NCBI GenBank assembly: GCA_030536575.1
Contig: JAUNPS010000012.1
Location: 1-64,000 of the forward strand
Direction of reading: 5' to 3'
Source of the DNA: Eubacteriales bacterium
GTDB lineage: Bacteria > Bacillota > Clostridia > Lachnospirales > Lachnospiraceae
DNA length: 64,000 nt
In this document: piece by piece, positions 16,815 through 25,511 of the stretch
Layout of the letters: each line of letters starts with the position of its first letter
Position numbering within the stretch: the stretch's first letter is position 1
The notes under the pieces: model-generated
The model's database searches: none
What the model was told of the DNA's origin: nothing
Seen by the model: only the letters and a program-made list of their open reading frames with translations
Made by a program: the position numbers and the translations under genes

Positions 16815-17510
16815 TTATACGGTCACTTTCGTCCCGCTTAATTTTCCGTTTACCGTGTCGACGATGCTGTTTTCCTGATTCAGGCCAAAGACGAGCATCG
16901 GCATGTGGTTTTCCATGCACAGAATCGAGGCGGCCATGTCGACCACGCCAAGTTTCCGGTCAATGACTTCCTGTATGGTGATTTCGTCGTACTTTTTCGC
17001 GTCCGGGTTATCCTTCGGGTCGCTGTCGTAGACGCCGTCCACGGATTTCGCCAGCAGGATCACGTCTGCTTCGATCTCGATGGCGCGCAGGACGGTGGCG
17101 GTATCTGTGGAGAAGTAGGGGTGGCCGGTGCCTCCGGCGAAGAAGGAGACAACGCCGTTTTTAAAGCCTTCCACGGCCCGGTCTTTGGAAAACAGTTCCG
17201 TGAAGGAACCGCATGCAAAGGGGGTGAGAACCTGGGTTTTCAGCCCCACGGAGCGGAAGATTTCGGATACGTAGATGCAGTTCATGATCGTGGCCAGCAT
17301 GCCGATCTGGTCGGCTTTCGTGCGGTCGATGTTTTCGCTGGAGCGGCCGCGCCAGAAGTTTCCGCCGCCGATGACGATGCCGACCTGAAGGCCGTCGTCT
17401 ACAAGCTGCTTCACCTGTTTTGCAACTTTTGTGACGGTGGGTTCGTCAAAGCCTGTTTTTTTGTCGCCTGCCAGAGCTTCTCCGCTCAATTTCAACAGAA
17501 CTCTTTTCAT
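16815..17510 (-). CDS. pyrH: Uridylate kinase
   Basis: This 231-residue enzyme phosphorylates UMP to UDP with ATP. It is an amino-acid-kinase-family hexamer normally controlled by UTP and GTP. The start MKRVLLKLSGEAL, the GGGNFWRG loop and the TDTATVLRAIE region are typical. I chose the ATG at 17510, preceded by GAGGTG. A longer start ten codons upstream adds an unconserved basic stretch. It is the first gene of the operon behind the promoter at 17556-17584. Confidence 0.96.
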   Translation of the reverse strand: MKRVLLKLSGEALAGDKKTGFDEPTVTKVAKQVKQLVDDGLQVGIVIGGGNFWRGRSSENIDRTKADQIGMLATIMNCIYVSEIFRSVGLKTQVLTPFACGSFTELFSKDRAVEGFKNGVVSFFAGGTGHPYFSTDTATVLRAIEIEADVILLAKSVDGVYDSDPKDNPDAKKYDEITIQEVIDRKLGVVDMAASILCMENHMPMLVFGLNQENSIVDTVNGKLSGTKVTV

Positions 17511-17555
17511 TTTCACACCTCTGTCTGATTTTTTTCGCATTGCTTACTGAATTTA

Positions 17556-17584
17556 AGTATACCATATCTAACTTCAAACTACAA
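17556..17584 (-). promoter_or_regulatory. pyrH operon promoter
   Basis: Minus strand: TTGTAG (17579-17584), 17-bp spacer, TATACT (17556-17561), with a TGG extended -10 immediately before it. The distance to the pyrH start is about 45 bp. Confidence 0.65.
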
Positions 17585-17643
17585 CCAGAAGTTCGCCGGT
17601 TCCGACGATTTGGCGGGCTCCCTCGCTGGATGCCAAAAGCTTC

Positions 17644-19854
17644 CTATTTCAAATTCAGCTTCGCAAAAGCGTCTGCGAACGCATTGTTCACCGGCTCGGC
17701 CGCTTCTTTTTTCTGCTGGTTCATGTAGCGCTGGACGTCTTTTTTCGAGACGCCGGCGCCCTCTTTTTCCCGGCGCTTTTTAAAAGCGGAGAGCTTTTCT
17801 TTATAGCCGCAGGTCTGGCAGAAAAAGGTTTCGTCGTCGCCTTTGCCGATCAGTTCCATCTTATGGTGGCAGTTCGGGCAGCGGGCATTGCTTAAGCGGG
17901 CAATGGTTTCCCGGTAGCCGCACTCCCGATCCTGGCAGACCAGCATCCGGCTGTTTTTGCCGTTGACGGCCAGGAGCCGTTTGCCGCAGTTCGGGCACTT
18001 TTTGTTCGTCATGTTTTCGTGGCGGAACGTGCCCTCTCCGGTCTTGATTTCTGTAATCAAATCTCTGGTGTAGCCTTCAATCTTGCCGATAAAAGTTTCT
18101 TTTGCAAGCTTGCCCTCCGCGATCCTGGAAAGCTGCATCTCCCAGTCGGCGGTGAGTTCCGGCTTCTTCAAGTCTTCGGGCACCAGGCCTAAAAGCTGCT
18201 TCCCTTTTGAGGTCAGGTAAATGTCTTTGCCGCGTTTTTCCATCAGGAAACTGTTAAACAGCTTGTCGATGATGTCGGCGCGGGTAGCTACGGTTCCAAG
18301 GCCGCCGGTTTCGCCAAGGGTCTTGGCCGCGGCTTTATCCTTCGATGCCAGATATTTCACCGGATTTTCCATGGCGGAGAGAAGGGTCGCCTCGTTAAAG
18401 GGCGCAGGCGGCTTCGTTTTTCCGGTGGTGCGCTCCAATTTGTCGATCTTCAGGCGGCTTCCCTGGGTCAGGGCCGGAAGATTCTGCTCCCGCACGGCGC
18501 GTCCCTCCCGGATCTGCTCCTCTTCTTCCTCCTCCGGGTCGCTGTCATTCTCGTAGACTTCCCGCCAGCCCAGGCTTTTCACGATTTTTCCGCTGGCGAG
18601 GAAGGTTTCCCCGGCCGCCTCGGCTTTCATGGTCGTCTGCTCGTATTCAAAAGGCGGGTACAGCACCGCCAGGAAGCGGCGGACAACCAGATCATAAATC
18701 CGCCGTTCGTCGACGGTCATATGGTCGAGCTGGACAAACTGTTCCGTCGGGATGATGGCGTGGTGGTCGCTGACTTTTTTATTGTCCACAAAGGAGCCGT
18801 TCGTGCGGATGGGCTTCGTGGTCAGGCTTCCGGCGAGTTTCCGGTAGGGGCCCACCGCGCAGGCGGAAAGCCGCTCTTTTAAGGTATCCACCACATCGGT
18901 GCTGAGGTAGCGGGAATCGGTTCGCGGATAGGTCAGCACTTTGTGGTTTTCATACAGGCGCTGACACATGTTCAGAGTTTCCTTTGCGGAGTAGCCGAAC
19001 TTTTTATTCGCGTCCCGCTGAAGCTCCGTCAGGTCATAGAGCCCCGGCGCAAAGGTCTTTTTCGCGTTCCGCTCGACTTTCCGGACTTCCAGTTCCCCGC
19101 GTGAAAGCTTCTTTTCCAGGTCTTCAATGCGTTCTTTTTTGAAGGTTCGCAGGGAGCCGCTTTTTTCTTCCTGCCACGTCCATTTCACGTTTCCGGCCAG
19201 GAGATTTAAGCCATAGTATTCTTCGGGTTTGAAGGTTTTGATTTCTTCTTCCCGCGCCGCGATCATGGCCAGCGTCGGGGTCTGAACACGGCCGCAGGAG
19301 AGCTGGGCGTTATATTTACAGGTCAAAGCTCTGGTCGCATTGATTCCCACGAGCCAGTCTGCCTGGGCTCTGGCCGCCGCCGCGCCGTAGAGGTTATTAT
19401 ACTCCCGCCCGTCCCGCAGGTGGGCGAAGCCTTCCCGGATCGCTTTGTCGGTGACGGAGGAAATCCACAGGCGCTTGATGGGCTTATGGCAGCCGGCTTT
19501 TTCCAGGATCCATCTGGCGACCAGCTCGCCCTCCCGCCCGGCGTCCGTGGCAATGATGATCGTATCCACATCCTGGCGGAAAAGCTGGGTTTTGACCGCG
19601 GCATATTGTTTGGCCGTCTGTTTGATCACGACCAGCTCCATCTTTTTTGGGATCATTGGGAGGGCTTCCATGGTCCACTGGGCATATTTTTTATCGTAGC
19701 CTTCCGGGTCGGCCAGGGTCACCAGGTGCCCCAGGGCCCAGGTCACGATGTAGCGGCTTCCCTCGAACGCGCCGTTTAACTTTTTCTCACAGTGCAGGAC
19801 GCGGGCAATGTCCCTGGCTACGGAAGGTTTTTCTGCGATTACTAATGGTTTCAT
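17644..19854 (-). CDS. topB: DNA topoisomerase III
   Basis: This 736-residue type IA topoisomerase relaxes and decatenates DNA by single-strand passage. The TOPRIM domain carries Glu8 (IAEKPS) and the acidic ATDAGREGE at about 102-110. The catalytic tyrosine is Tyr309 in LTYPRTDSRYL. The C-terminus has two zinc-ribbon modules with CPNC pairs (about residues 610-690), then a basic tail. It is the last gene of the operon that begins with PP2C, 24 bp after the plsY-like gene. Type IA enzymes of this length are also common on conjugative elements, but no conjugation genes are seen here, so I take it as the chromosomal copy. Confidence 0.92.
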   Translation of the reverse strand: MKPLVIAEKPSVARDIARVLHCEKKLNGAFEGSRYIVTWALGHLVTLADPEGYDKKYAQWTMEALPMIPKKMELVVIKQTAKQYAAVKTQLFRQDVDTIIIATDAGREGELVARWILEKAGCHKPIKRLWISSVTDKAIREGFAHLRDGREYNNLYGAAAARAQADWLVGINATRALTCKYNAQLSCGRVQTPTLAMIAAREEEIKTFKPEEYYGLNLLAGNVKWTWQEEKSGSLRTFKKERIEDLEKKLSRGELEVRKVERNAKKTFAPGLYDLTELQRDANKKFGYSAKETLNMCQRLYENHKVLTYPRTDSRYLSTDVVDTLKERLSACAVGPYRKLAGSLTTKPIRTNGSFVDNKKVSDHHAIIPTEQFVQLDHMTVDERRIYDLVVRRFLAVLYPPFEYEQTTMKAEAAGETFLASGKIVKSLGWREVYENDSDPEEEEEEQIREGRAVREQNLPALTQGSRLKIDKLERTTGKTKPPAPFNEATLLSAMENPVKYLASKDKAAAKTLGETGGLGTVATRADIIDKLFNSFLMEKRGKDIYLTSKGKQLLGLVPEDLKKPELTADWEMQLSRIAEGKLAKETFIGKIEGYTRDLITEIKTGEGTFRHENMTNKKCPNCGKRLLAVNGKNSRMLVCQDRECGYRETIARLSNARCPNCHHKMELIGKGDDETFFCQTCGYKEKLSAFKKRREKEGAGVSKKDVQRYMNQQKKEAAEPVNNAFADAFAKLNLK

Positions 19855-19878
19855 AGGTTTTATTCTCCTTCTTTTCTC

Positions 19879-20511
19879 TCAGGATTCGGCATGCTTGGTT
19901 CGCCAATGGGCCAGATGGATCTCCGGCCTTTCTGCCCTGGCCTCCGGCAGGTTCTTCCGGATTACCGTCAGGCTTACGAGGGCGGTGGCGCAGACAAGCG
20001 CCGGGATCTGGACACGGAATGCCGCCGCGGCCATCAGGCACAGGTAGGTCACAGCTGTCCGCAGCCCATGAGGACGAATCACCAGGACAGCCGAAAACAA
20101 CAGATAAAAAAAGATCAGAAGCCGGAGCGGTTCCGGTTCCATTGTCAGGCCTAAGAACACCCCAAAGGAAACCGCAATCGCTTTTCCGCCGTCATGACCT
20201 TTCCAGAAAAAGGGCCAGGCATGGCCCCAGACCGGCGCTGCAACCACCAGAGCAAACAGATACCGCCCCGTATCCAGGACTTTTCCGGCCAGATAGACCG
20301 GAAGAAATCCTTTCGCCAGTTCCAGAAGCAGTACCAGCGTGCCGCAGGAGACGCCGCCTAACAGAAAGGCGTTCGCCGTACCCGGATTGTGGTCGCTGCC
20401 GTCTTTTTTCGTATCCACGCCCCAGAGTTTGGGAATCAGCCAGCCAAACATCAGACTCCCGCTCAGATAACCGAACAGGATAAAAAACAGATATGCATGC
20501 GTCTTTCTCAT
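19879..20511 (-). CDS. plsY: Glycerol-3-phosphate acyltransferase, PlsY-like
   Basis: This 210-residue membrane protein has about five to six hydrophobic helices. PlsY moves an acyl group from acyl phosphate to glycerol 3-phosphate, giving lysophosphatidate. The three PlsY motifs can be seen: SGSLMFGWLIPK (about 17-28), DGSDHNPGTANAFLL (about 37-51) and HDGGKAIAVSFG (about 105-116). Its start overlaps the glycosyltransferase stop by four bases (ATGA). The first motif departs somewhat from the usual form, so it may be a second, specialised PlsY paralog rather than the main enzyme. Confidence 0.85.
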   Translation of the reverse strand: MRKTHAYLFFILFGYLSGSLMFGWLIPKLWGVDTKKDGSDHNPGTANAFLLGGVSCGTLVLLLELAKGFLPVYLAGKVLDTGRYLFALVVAAPVWGHAWPFFWKGHDGGKAIAVSFGVFLGLTMEPEPLRLLIFFYLLFSAVLVIRPHGLRTAVTYLCLMAAAAFRVQIPALVCATALVSLTVIRKNLPEARAERPEIHLAHWRTKHAES

Positions 20512-21725
20512 GCTTGCAGGCTTTCCTCGCTTTCTTCCTCTTCATCCGCCGCTGCCTCCTGGGTTTCCAGGGCAGATCCGGCTTCTTCCCCGCATTTCGG
20601 CTCGCTTCCCGGAATCTGCCCGAAAAACTCGAAAATCCTTTTGGATGTACAGGCGTCTGTATATTCCTGCTGGGCGAAGTTCATTTTTTCCCGCATCACG
20701 CTGTCGTCAATGAGCTTCCGGCCAAGAACCGCCTGCTCTTTGGGGGTATCCGCAGCAACAGACATTCCCCGTTCGGTGAAATACCGGAGGTTTTCGCTCT
20801 CGCAGCCGGGAATTGGTTCCGTGTGCACAAGAGGACAGCGGGAAACGGCGGCTTCCGTGGAAGTCAGTCCGCCCGGCTTCGTATAGACCACCGCGCTGAT
20901 GGCCATGTAAGCCGCAACCTGATCGGTTTTTCCGACGATCCGGATCTGCTCCTTACCGGCAAAATGAGCTTCTAACTGTGCTTTCATTTTCTGATTACTT
21001 CCGCAGATCACAACCAGGGATTCTTCTTCTCTTAGCTGCCCCTCGATGGCCTCCGCAAGCTCCTGCAAATGGCCAAAGCCCATACTGCCGCCCATCAGAA
21101 GCCAGAGGTTTCCATGCGGCGGAAGTTCCAGTTCTGAGCGGGTCTCACTGTCCTGCCAGCGTCGCCGGAACTTCAGGGAAACCGGGATCCCCAGAGGGTA
21201 CAGCTTCTCTTTTGGAAGCCCACGGGCCACATATTCCGCCGCCAGATCTTTGTGGGGGATGACGTAAGCGTCGCAGTCGGTCTCCTCCCAGAATGGGATG
21301 CAGGTGTAGTCGGTAGCAATGGCGACCGTAAGGGGCAGTTTCATCTGCTTTTTCAGATAAGTAAGCGTCTCCGCCGCATACAAATGCGTCGCGAAAATAA
21401 TGTCTGCCGGATGTTCTTCCAGGTATTCTTTCAGATATTTCGCCACAGCCGCATTCGCGTAATAAACCGGGGAATGGTGCTTGGAGGAGCTGACCAGCAT
21501 TCCCGCCTTATACAGGACGCCAAAGGCTTTCGGCGACTTTTTGACCAGGTTCACATAGCTGTTGTCCACAAGGCTGGAGACGTGTTTTCCTGCGAGATCC
21601 ATATAGTTCATCATGGTGACCGGATAACCGGCCGCTTCGAACTGCTCCTGTATGGCGTATCCGGCCGCATTATGGCCTCCTCCGGTGCTGCAGGACAATA
21701 TTAAAATGTTTCTTTTTTCAATCAT
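20508..21725 (-). CDS. MGDG synthase/UgtP-like glycosyltransferase (GT28)
   Basis: This 405-residue enzyme is of the MurG/UgtP superfamily. The N-terminal MGDG-synthase domain begins ILILSCSTGGGHNAAG (residues 7-22), the phosphate-binding loop of this group. The C-terminal half has LLMGGSMGFGH (about 209-219) and a UDP-sugar site with KPGGLTSTEA (about 288-297). Likely role: transfer of glucose or galactose from UDP-sugar to diacylglycerol at the inner membrane face, giving glycolipids or lipoteichoic-acid anchors. The last about 35 residues are acidic and low complexity. It starts three bases after the FHA gene stop and overlaps plsY. Sugar and acceptor cannot be told. Confidence 0.85.
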   Translation of the reverse strand: MIEKRNILILSCSTGGGHNAAGYAIQEQFEAAGYPVTMMNYMDLAGKHVSSLVDNSYVNLVKKSPKAFGVLYKAGMLVSSSKHHSPVYYANAAVAKYLKEYLEEHPADIIFATHLYAAETLTYLKKQMKLPLTVAIATDYTCIPFWEETDCDAYVIPHKDLAAEYVARGLPKEKLYPLGIPVSLKFRRRWQDSETRSELELPPHGNLWLLMGGSMGFGHLQELAEAIEGQLREEESLVVICGSNQKMKAQLEAHFAGKEQIRIVGKTDQVAAYMAISAVVYTKPGGLTSTEAAVSRCPLVHTEPIPGCESENLRYFTERGMSVAADTPKEQAVLGRKLIDDSVMREKMNFAQQEYTDACTSKRIFEFFGQIPGSEPKCGEEAGSALETQEAAADEEEESEESLQA

Positions 21726-21728
21726 AAC

Positions 21729-22703
21729 TCAATCCAGTCTTAAAATATTTTCGTCCATACCAAGTTTTAAGCAGGCGCCCCGCTGCAGCGGCAGCCACTG
21801 GTTTTCTTCCATGCGGTAGCCGTTTACGAAAGTGCCGTCCAGGGACACGCTCATGACCTGGTATTCGTTTCGATTTTTATCAAAGCGCACGCGGCAATGA
21901 ACCGGACTGATCCGGTCTGAAAGGATTACCAGGCTGCACGCCTCTTCGTCGTTTCCGACAATCGCTTCTTCGTCATATTCCATGGGCGCGTGGCTTCCCG
22001 CATAGGGGCCTTCCACACAGGTGATTCCCGGCACTGGGATCCCATTCCACGCCTGCGCCTGTTCTGCCAGTTCTTCTGGCCGGCGCGGCTCCCGACGGGG
22101 ATGCCTTTCTTCCTCATATCTGGGCTTGGGCTTTGTCACCAGGGCTACGATGCACAGAATAAAGGAAACAAATGCGAACAGATACGGCATCCAGTAGCCG
22201 ATGCGCATTCCTTTCGCCAGGACGCGGATCAGCTCCGCCATCTCCTGGTTCCGGATCAGCCCCAGGAAGTTCTGTCCGGTGTAAGCCGTCACGGTGATCC
22301 CGCTCAGGCGCACCAGGCCGTAGGGAAGGGCCAGGAATACCCCGCCGAACCACAGGCACACCTGAAGCACATCCAGCAGCATAATCAGGACATACTTCAC
22401 CTTATTTTCCATCAGAAGGCTCAGGACGCACACCAGATTCAGGAACAATACGACGATGAACCACCATTTGACGACTCCGCCTTTGTTTTCGGTCTGCATG
22501 GATGAGATCATCTCGACTGCCGTGGCTTCGAAGGTTCCGTTCTCGTCAAACATTTCCGGGAGCTGCTCCTGGATCACGCTCCTGGCTCCCCAGCCGGCGT
22601 TCGTGTCCGGAAAGTTCACGGAAATATACGGCAGAAAGGAGCCTGACAGAATCAGCAGGCAGCAGCACAGCAGTAACACGTTAAACAGTTCTTTTCCCCT
22701 CAT
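21729..22703 (-). CDS. Membrane protein with C-terminal FHA domain
   Basis: This 324-residue protein has an N-terminal membrane part with four to five hydrophobic segments (about 8-26, 76-98, 103-130, 172-192), with a soluble loop after the first. An Arg/Glu-rich linker (about 195-215) follows, then a cytoplasmic FHA domain (about 245-320). FHA landmarks are visible: EAIVGND, LSDRISPVHCRV and SLDGTFVNG. FHA domains bind phosphothreonine peptides. The gene is 12 bp after a PP2C phosphatase gene and has AGGAGG before its ATG. Together they look like the receiver and eraser of Ser/Thr phosphorylation, but no kinase is encoded in this operon. The ligand of the membrane part is unknown. Confidence 0.82.
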   Translation of the reverse strand: MRGKELFNVLLLCCCLLILSGSFLPYISVNFPDTNAGWGARSVIQEQLPEMFDENGTFEATAVEMISSMQTENKGGVVKWWFIVVLFLNLVCVLSLLMENKVKYVLIMLLDVLQVCLWFGGVFLALPYGLVRLSGITVTAYTGQNFLGLIRNQEMAELIRVLAKGMRIGYWMPYLFAFVSFILCIVALVTKPKPRYEEERHPRREPRRPEELAEQAQAWNGIPVPGITCVEGPYAGSHAPMEYDEEAIVGNDEEACSLVILSDRISPVHCRVRFDKNRNEYQVMSVSLDGTFVNGYRMEENQWLPLQRGACLKLGMDENILRLD

Positions 22704-22715
22704 GGTTTCCTCCTG

Positions 22716-23441
22716 TCAGTCTACATAAATCCCGATGGCTGAGTAGTTATCCATGCCGGGCCTGCCGTTTCTCTGGACTTCTTTTTCCATCTGTTTCAGC
22801 CATTCGTAGGGATTTTTCGCTTTTTTTAGGCATTCCAGCATCTTTTTTTCATCTACGTATTCCCAGAAGCCGTCCGTGCACAGCAGATAGGACTGGCCTT
22901 TCCGGATCGGGAGTTCTTTGGAGATCTCATAGCCCTCTTTTTCCCAGGGAATCCCCATGACCTGGTAGAGCTGGTTCCGGTAGGGGTTTCGCCGGATGTC
23001 TTCTTCCCGCAGTTCTCCGGCGTCCACCAGGGCCTGGGAGACGCTGTGGTCTTTGGTACGGGCGAGGATTTTTCCTTTGCGGAAGACGTACAGGCGGGTG
23101 TCCCCGGTGTGGGCCCAGATGGCTTTTTTCTGATCCATCATCAGAACGGTCATGGTGGTTTTCATGCCGCCCTGGGCGTGGGATTCCTGCTGGCGGCGCA
23201 GGAGGGCTTCCTGGGCGCCGTCCATGCATCTGCGCAGGGTGTCTGCGGAGACTTCGCGGCTTCGGGCAAACTGGTCGAGGATGTATTCGGAGGCCAGTTT
23301 GGAGGCGATTTCGCCGTGCTGGTAGCCGCCAAGGCCGTCGGCGATGGTGAAGCAGCAGCGGTCGCCGCGTTCTCTGGAGTTTACGTAGTCTTCGTTTTGT
23401 TCGCGTCCGCCTACTCTGGTGAGCAGTCTGTATGTTATCAT
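22716..23441 (-). CDS. PP2C-type Ser/Thr protein phosphatase
   Basis: This 241-residue metal-dependent phosphatase shows the PP2C motif series: NEDYV (about 17-21), IADGLGGYQHGE (about 33-44), AIWAHTGDTRLY (about 105-116), LCTDGFWEYV (about 187-196) and DNYSAIGIYVD at the C-terminus. These give the aspartates that bind two metal ions. No membrane segment is present, so it is cytoplasmic. It is the first gene of a five-gene operon behind a near-consensus promoter (23495-23523). The likely substrates are phosphothreonine proteins, including partners of the FHA protein next door. This pairing is inference from gene order. Confidence 0.9.
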   Translation of the reverse strand: MITYRLLTRVGGREQNEDYVNSRERGDRCCFTIADGLGGYQHGEIASKLASEYILDQFARSREVSADTLRRCMDGAQEALLRRQQESHAQGGMKTTMTVLMMDQKKAIWAHTGDTRLYVFRKGKILARTKDHSVSQALVDAGELREEDIRRNPYRNQLYQVMGIPWEKEGYEISKELPIRKGQSYLLCTDGFWEYVDEKKMLECLKKAKNPYEWLKQMEKEVQRNGRPGMDNYSAIGIYVD

Positions 23442-23494
23442 TCCCGCACCTCTTTGTTTTTTCTTGTTGCACCCGTGGGGGTAGTGTCCTCTTC

Positions 23495-23523
23495 ATTTTA
23501 ATGCCAGTAGGTGGCAATGTCAA
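23495..23523 (-). promoter_or_regulatory. Strong promoter with internal dyad, PP2C-topB operon
   Basis: Minus strand: perfect TTGACA (23518-23523), 17-bp spacer, TAAAAT (23495-23500). The spacer contains the perfect dyad TGCCA-GTAGG-TGGCA (23502-23516), placed where a bound protein would block RNA polymerase. The dyad is probably an operator. The regulator is not identified. Confidence 0.75.
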
Positions 23524-23564
23524 GCTTTGCAGTGAGCAATTCGCTTTCCCCCTGAAATAACACT

Positions 23565-23595
23565 GGCCGGGCAAAGCTTTTCGCTTTGTCCGGCC
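23565..23595 (-). terminator. Hairpin after asnB
   Basis: A long stem, GGCCGGGCAAAGC against GCTTTGTCCGGCC with one G-T pair, lies just past the asnB stop. The following T-run on the minus strand is poor (GTGTTATTTC), so termination strength is uncertain. Confidence 0.55.
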
Positions 23596-23603
23596 TGCCG
23601 CCG

Positions 23604-25433
23604 TTACGCAAAATTCGCCTGATACCACACCACAAACAGGTAGATCGTCCAGATTTTCCGGGAGTTGTCTTTCTTGCCGTCCCGGTGGGTTTCCATCAGA
23701 TGGGTTACTTCTTTCTGGTCGAAGAATTTCTGGCCTGCCGGGGAGGTCAGGGTATCGTACACTTTTTTATAATATGGTTCTTCCCGCAGCCATTTCCGGA
23801 TCGGGACCGGGAAGCCAAGCTTCCGTCTGTCGGCATTCTCCTTGGGGAGATACTTCTCCGACATGCGGCGGAACAGATGCTTCGTCTCATGGCGGGTTAC
23901 ACGCAGTTCCAGCGGGTAGCGGAAGGCCTCCGCGGCCACTTCCCGATCCAGGAACGGCACACGCACTTCCAAAGAATTCGCCATGCTCATATGGTCGGAC
24001 TTGCGCAGGATATCGCCGCGCAGCCAGAAATTCATATCAATGTACTGCATCTTGGTCACTTCGTCCTGGTTCTCCACTTCTTTATAGAAGGGCGCGGTCA
24101 CGTCCTGGGGGGAACAGGGAAGCTTTTTGTTTTTCAGGATCTTCTTCGCCTCCGCGGGCTTGTAGATGTAGGCGTTTCCGATGAAGCGCTCTTCCACCGT
24201 CTCTCCGGCGCGGATCAGATATTCTTTTCCCTTGAAGGAGAACGGAAGGGCTTCCATCACTTTCCGGACCGCCTTTCGCAGCCCGAAGGGGATCCACTGA
24301 ACCGGCTCCAGGGTGTAATGGGTCTGGTAGATATTATACCCGCCGAAAATTTCGTCGGAGCCTTCCCCGGAAAAGACGACTTTCACGTATTTCGAAGCGA
24401 GCTGGCACAGATAGTAAAGGGGGATGATCGAGGGATCGGCCACCGGCTCGTCCAGATAGTAGACGATGGTCGGGACGGCGTCCCAGAATTCCTTGTCCGT
24501 GATGGTCTTGGAATAATTTTCCATTCCTTTTTCTTTACAGAGCTGCTTCGCCAGGTCGATCTCGCTGTACTTCGCATCTTCGAAGCCCACGCTGAAGGTC
24601 TTTGGCACTTCGCTGGCCACAGCCAGAAAAGAAGAGTCGATCCCGCCGGATAAGAAGGAACCGATCTCCACATCGCTCAGCTTATGTTTTTCCACGGAGT
24701 CCAGCATCACCTGCTCCAGACGCTTCATGGCCTGGGCTTCGTCCATGCCGGGCTCCGGTTTGTAAGTCACGCGCCAGTATCTTGTAATGGCTGCCTTTTT
24801 CCCATCCCATTTCAGGTGATGGGCGGGCATTAACTGGTAAATATTTTTAAAGAAGGTTTCCCCAAGAGGATTAAACTGGAAAGAAAGGTAGTAGCCCAGC
24901 GCCTCTTCGTTAAACTCTTTTTTGTAACCGGGATATTCCAGAATCGCCTTAATCTCGGAGGCGAATACCAGGGTATCGCCGATCACGCTGTAGAACAGCG
25001 GCTTGATCCCGAAGACGTCCCTTCCCAGGAATACGGTTTTCTTCTTTTTATCCCAGATGGCGAAGGCGAACATGCCCCGCAGATGGTTACAGACATCTTC
25101 CCCGTATTCTTCGTAGCCGTGGAGCACGACTTCCGAATCCGTATCCGTCTGGAAAATATGGCCTTTGGATTCCAGTTCTTCTTTCAGCTCCTGGTAGTTA
25201 TACACCTCTCCGTTATAGACCAGCACCATGTCGTTCGTCTCGTTCTCCATCGGCTGCCGGCCATTCCCAAGTCCGACGATACTGAGCCGCCGGAATCCGA
25301 ATCCCACATACTGGTCAAAATATTCTCCGGAATCATCCGGCCCTCTCTTCGCGATCTTTTCCGTCATTCGCATCAGTGCTTCTTCCGGCGCGCGATTACC
25401 GGAAACTGACACAAATCCCGCAAATCCACACAT
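23604..25433 (-). CDS. asnB: Asparagine synthase (glutamine-hydrolysing)
   Basis: This 609-residue AsnB makes asparagine from aspartate, ATP and glutamine. The N-terminal class II glutaminase begins MCGFAGF with nucleophile Cys2 and has the conserved NGEVYNY. The synthetase domain has the ATP pyrophosphatase loop SFLSGGIDSS (about residues 250-259) and the FSGEGSDEIFGGY segment. Length is typical of the Bacillus-type enzyme. The ATG follows AAAGGAG. A TATACT -10 with an extended TGG lies at 25476-25481, with a weak -35. It appears to be a single-gene unit. Confidence 0.96.
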   Translation of the reverse strand: MCGFAGFVSVSGNRAPEEALMRMTEKIAKRGPDDSGEYFDQYVGFGFRRLSIVGLGNGRQPMENETNDMVLVYNGEVYNYQELKEELESKGHIFQTDTDSEVVLHGYEEYGEDVCNHLRGMFAFAIWDKKKKTVFLGRDVFGIKPLFYSVIGDTLVFASEIKAILEYPGYKKEFNEEALGYYLSFQFNPLGETFFKNIYQLMPAHHLKWDGKKAAITRYWRVTYKPEPGMDEAQAMKRLEQVMLDSVEKHKLSDVEIGSFLSGGIDSSFLAVASEVPKTFSVGFEDAKYSEIDLAKQLCKEKGMENYSKTITDKEFWDAVPTIVYYLDEPVADPSIIPLYYLCQLASKYVKVVFSGEGSDEIFGGYNIYQTHYTLEPVQWIPFGLRKAVRKVMEALPFSFKGKEYLIRAGETVEERFIGNAYIYKPAEAKKILKNKKLPCSPQDVTAPFYKEVENQDEVTKMQYIDMNFWLRGDILRKSDHMSMANSLEVRVPFLDREVAAEAFRYPLELRVTRHETKHLFRRMSEKYLPKENADRRKLGFPVPIRKWLREEPYYKKVYDTLTSPAGQKFFDQKEVTHLMETHRDGKKDNSRKIWTIYLFVVWYQANFA

Positions 25434-25475
25434 ATTCTTCTCCTTTGTTTTCTAGTACCTGCTCATAACAGAAAC

Positions 25476-25481
25476 AGTATA
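25476..25481 (-). promoter_or_regulatory. Extended -10 of asnB
   Basis: Minus strand TGG-TATACT lies about 45 bp upstream of the asnB ATG. There is no good -35 hexamer, consistent with an extended -10 promoter. Confidence 0.4.
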
Positions 25482-25511
25482 CCATAGAACTCGGAAAATA
25501 AAAAGGGATTT

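Noticed and set aside
17644..19854. topB as a marker of an integrative conjugative element
   Set aside because: No relaxase, type IV secretion or single-strand-binding genes nearby, and it is tightly linked to chromosomal lipid genes.
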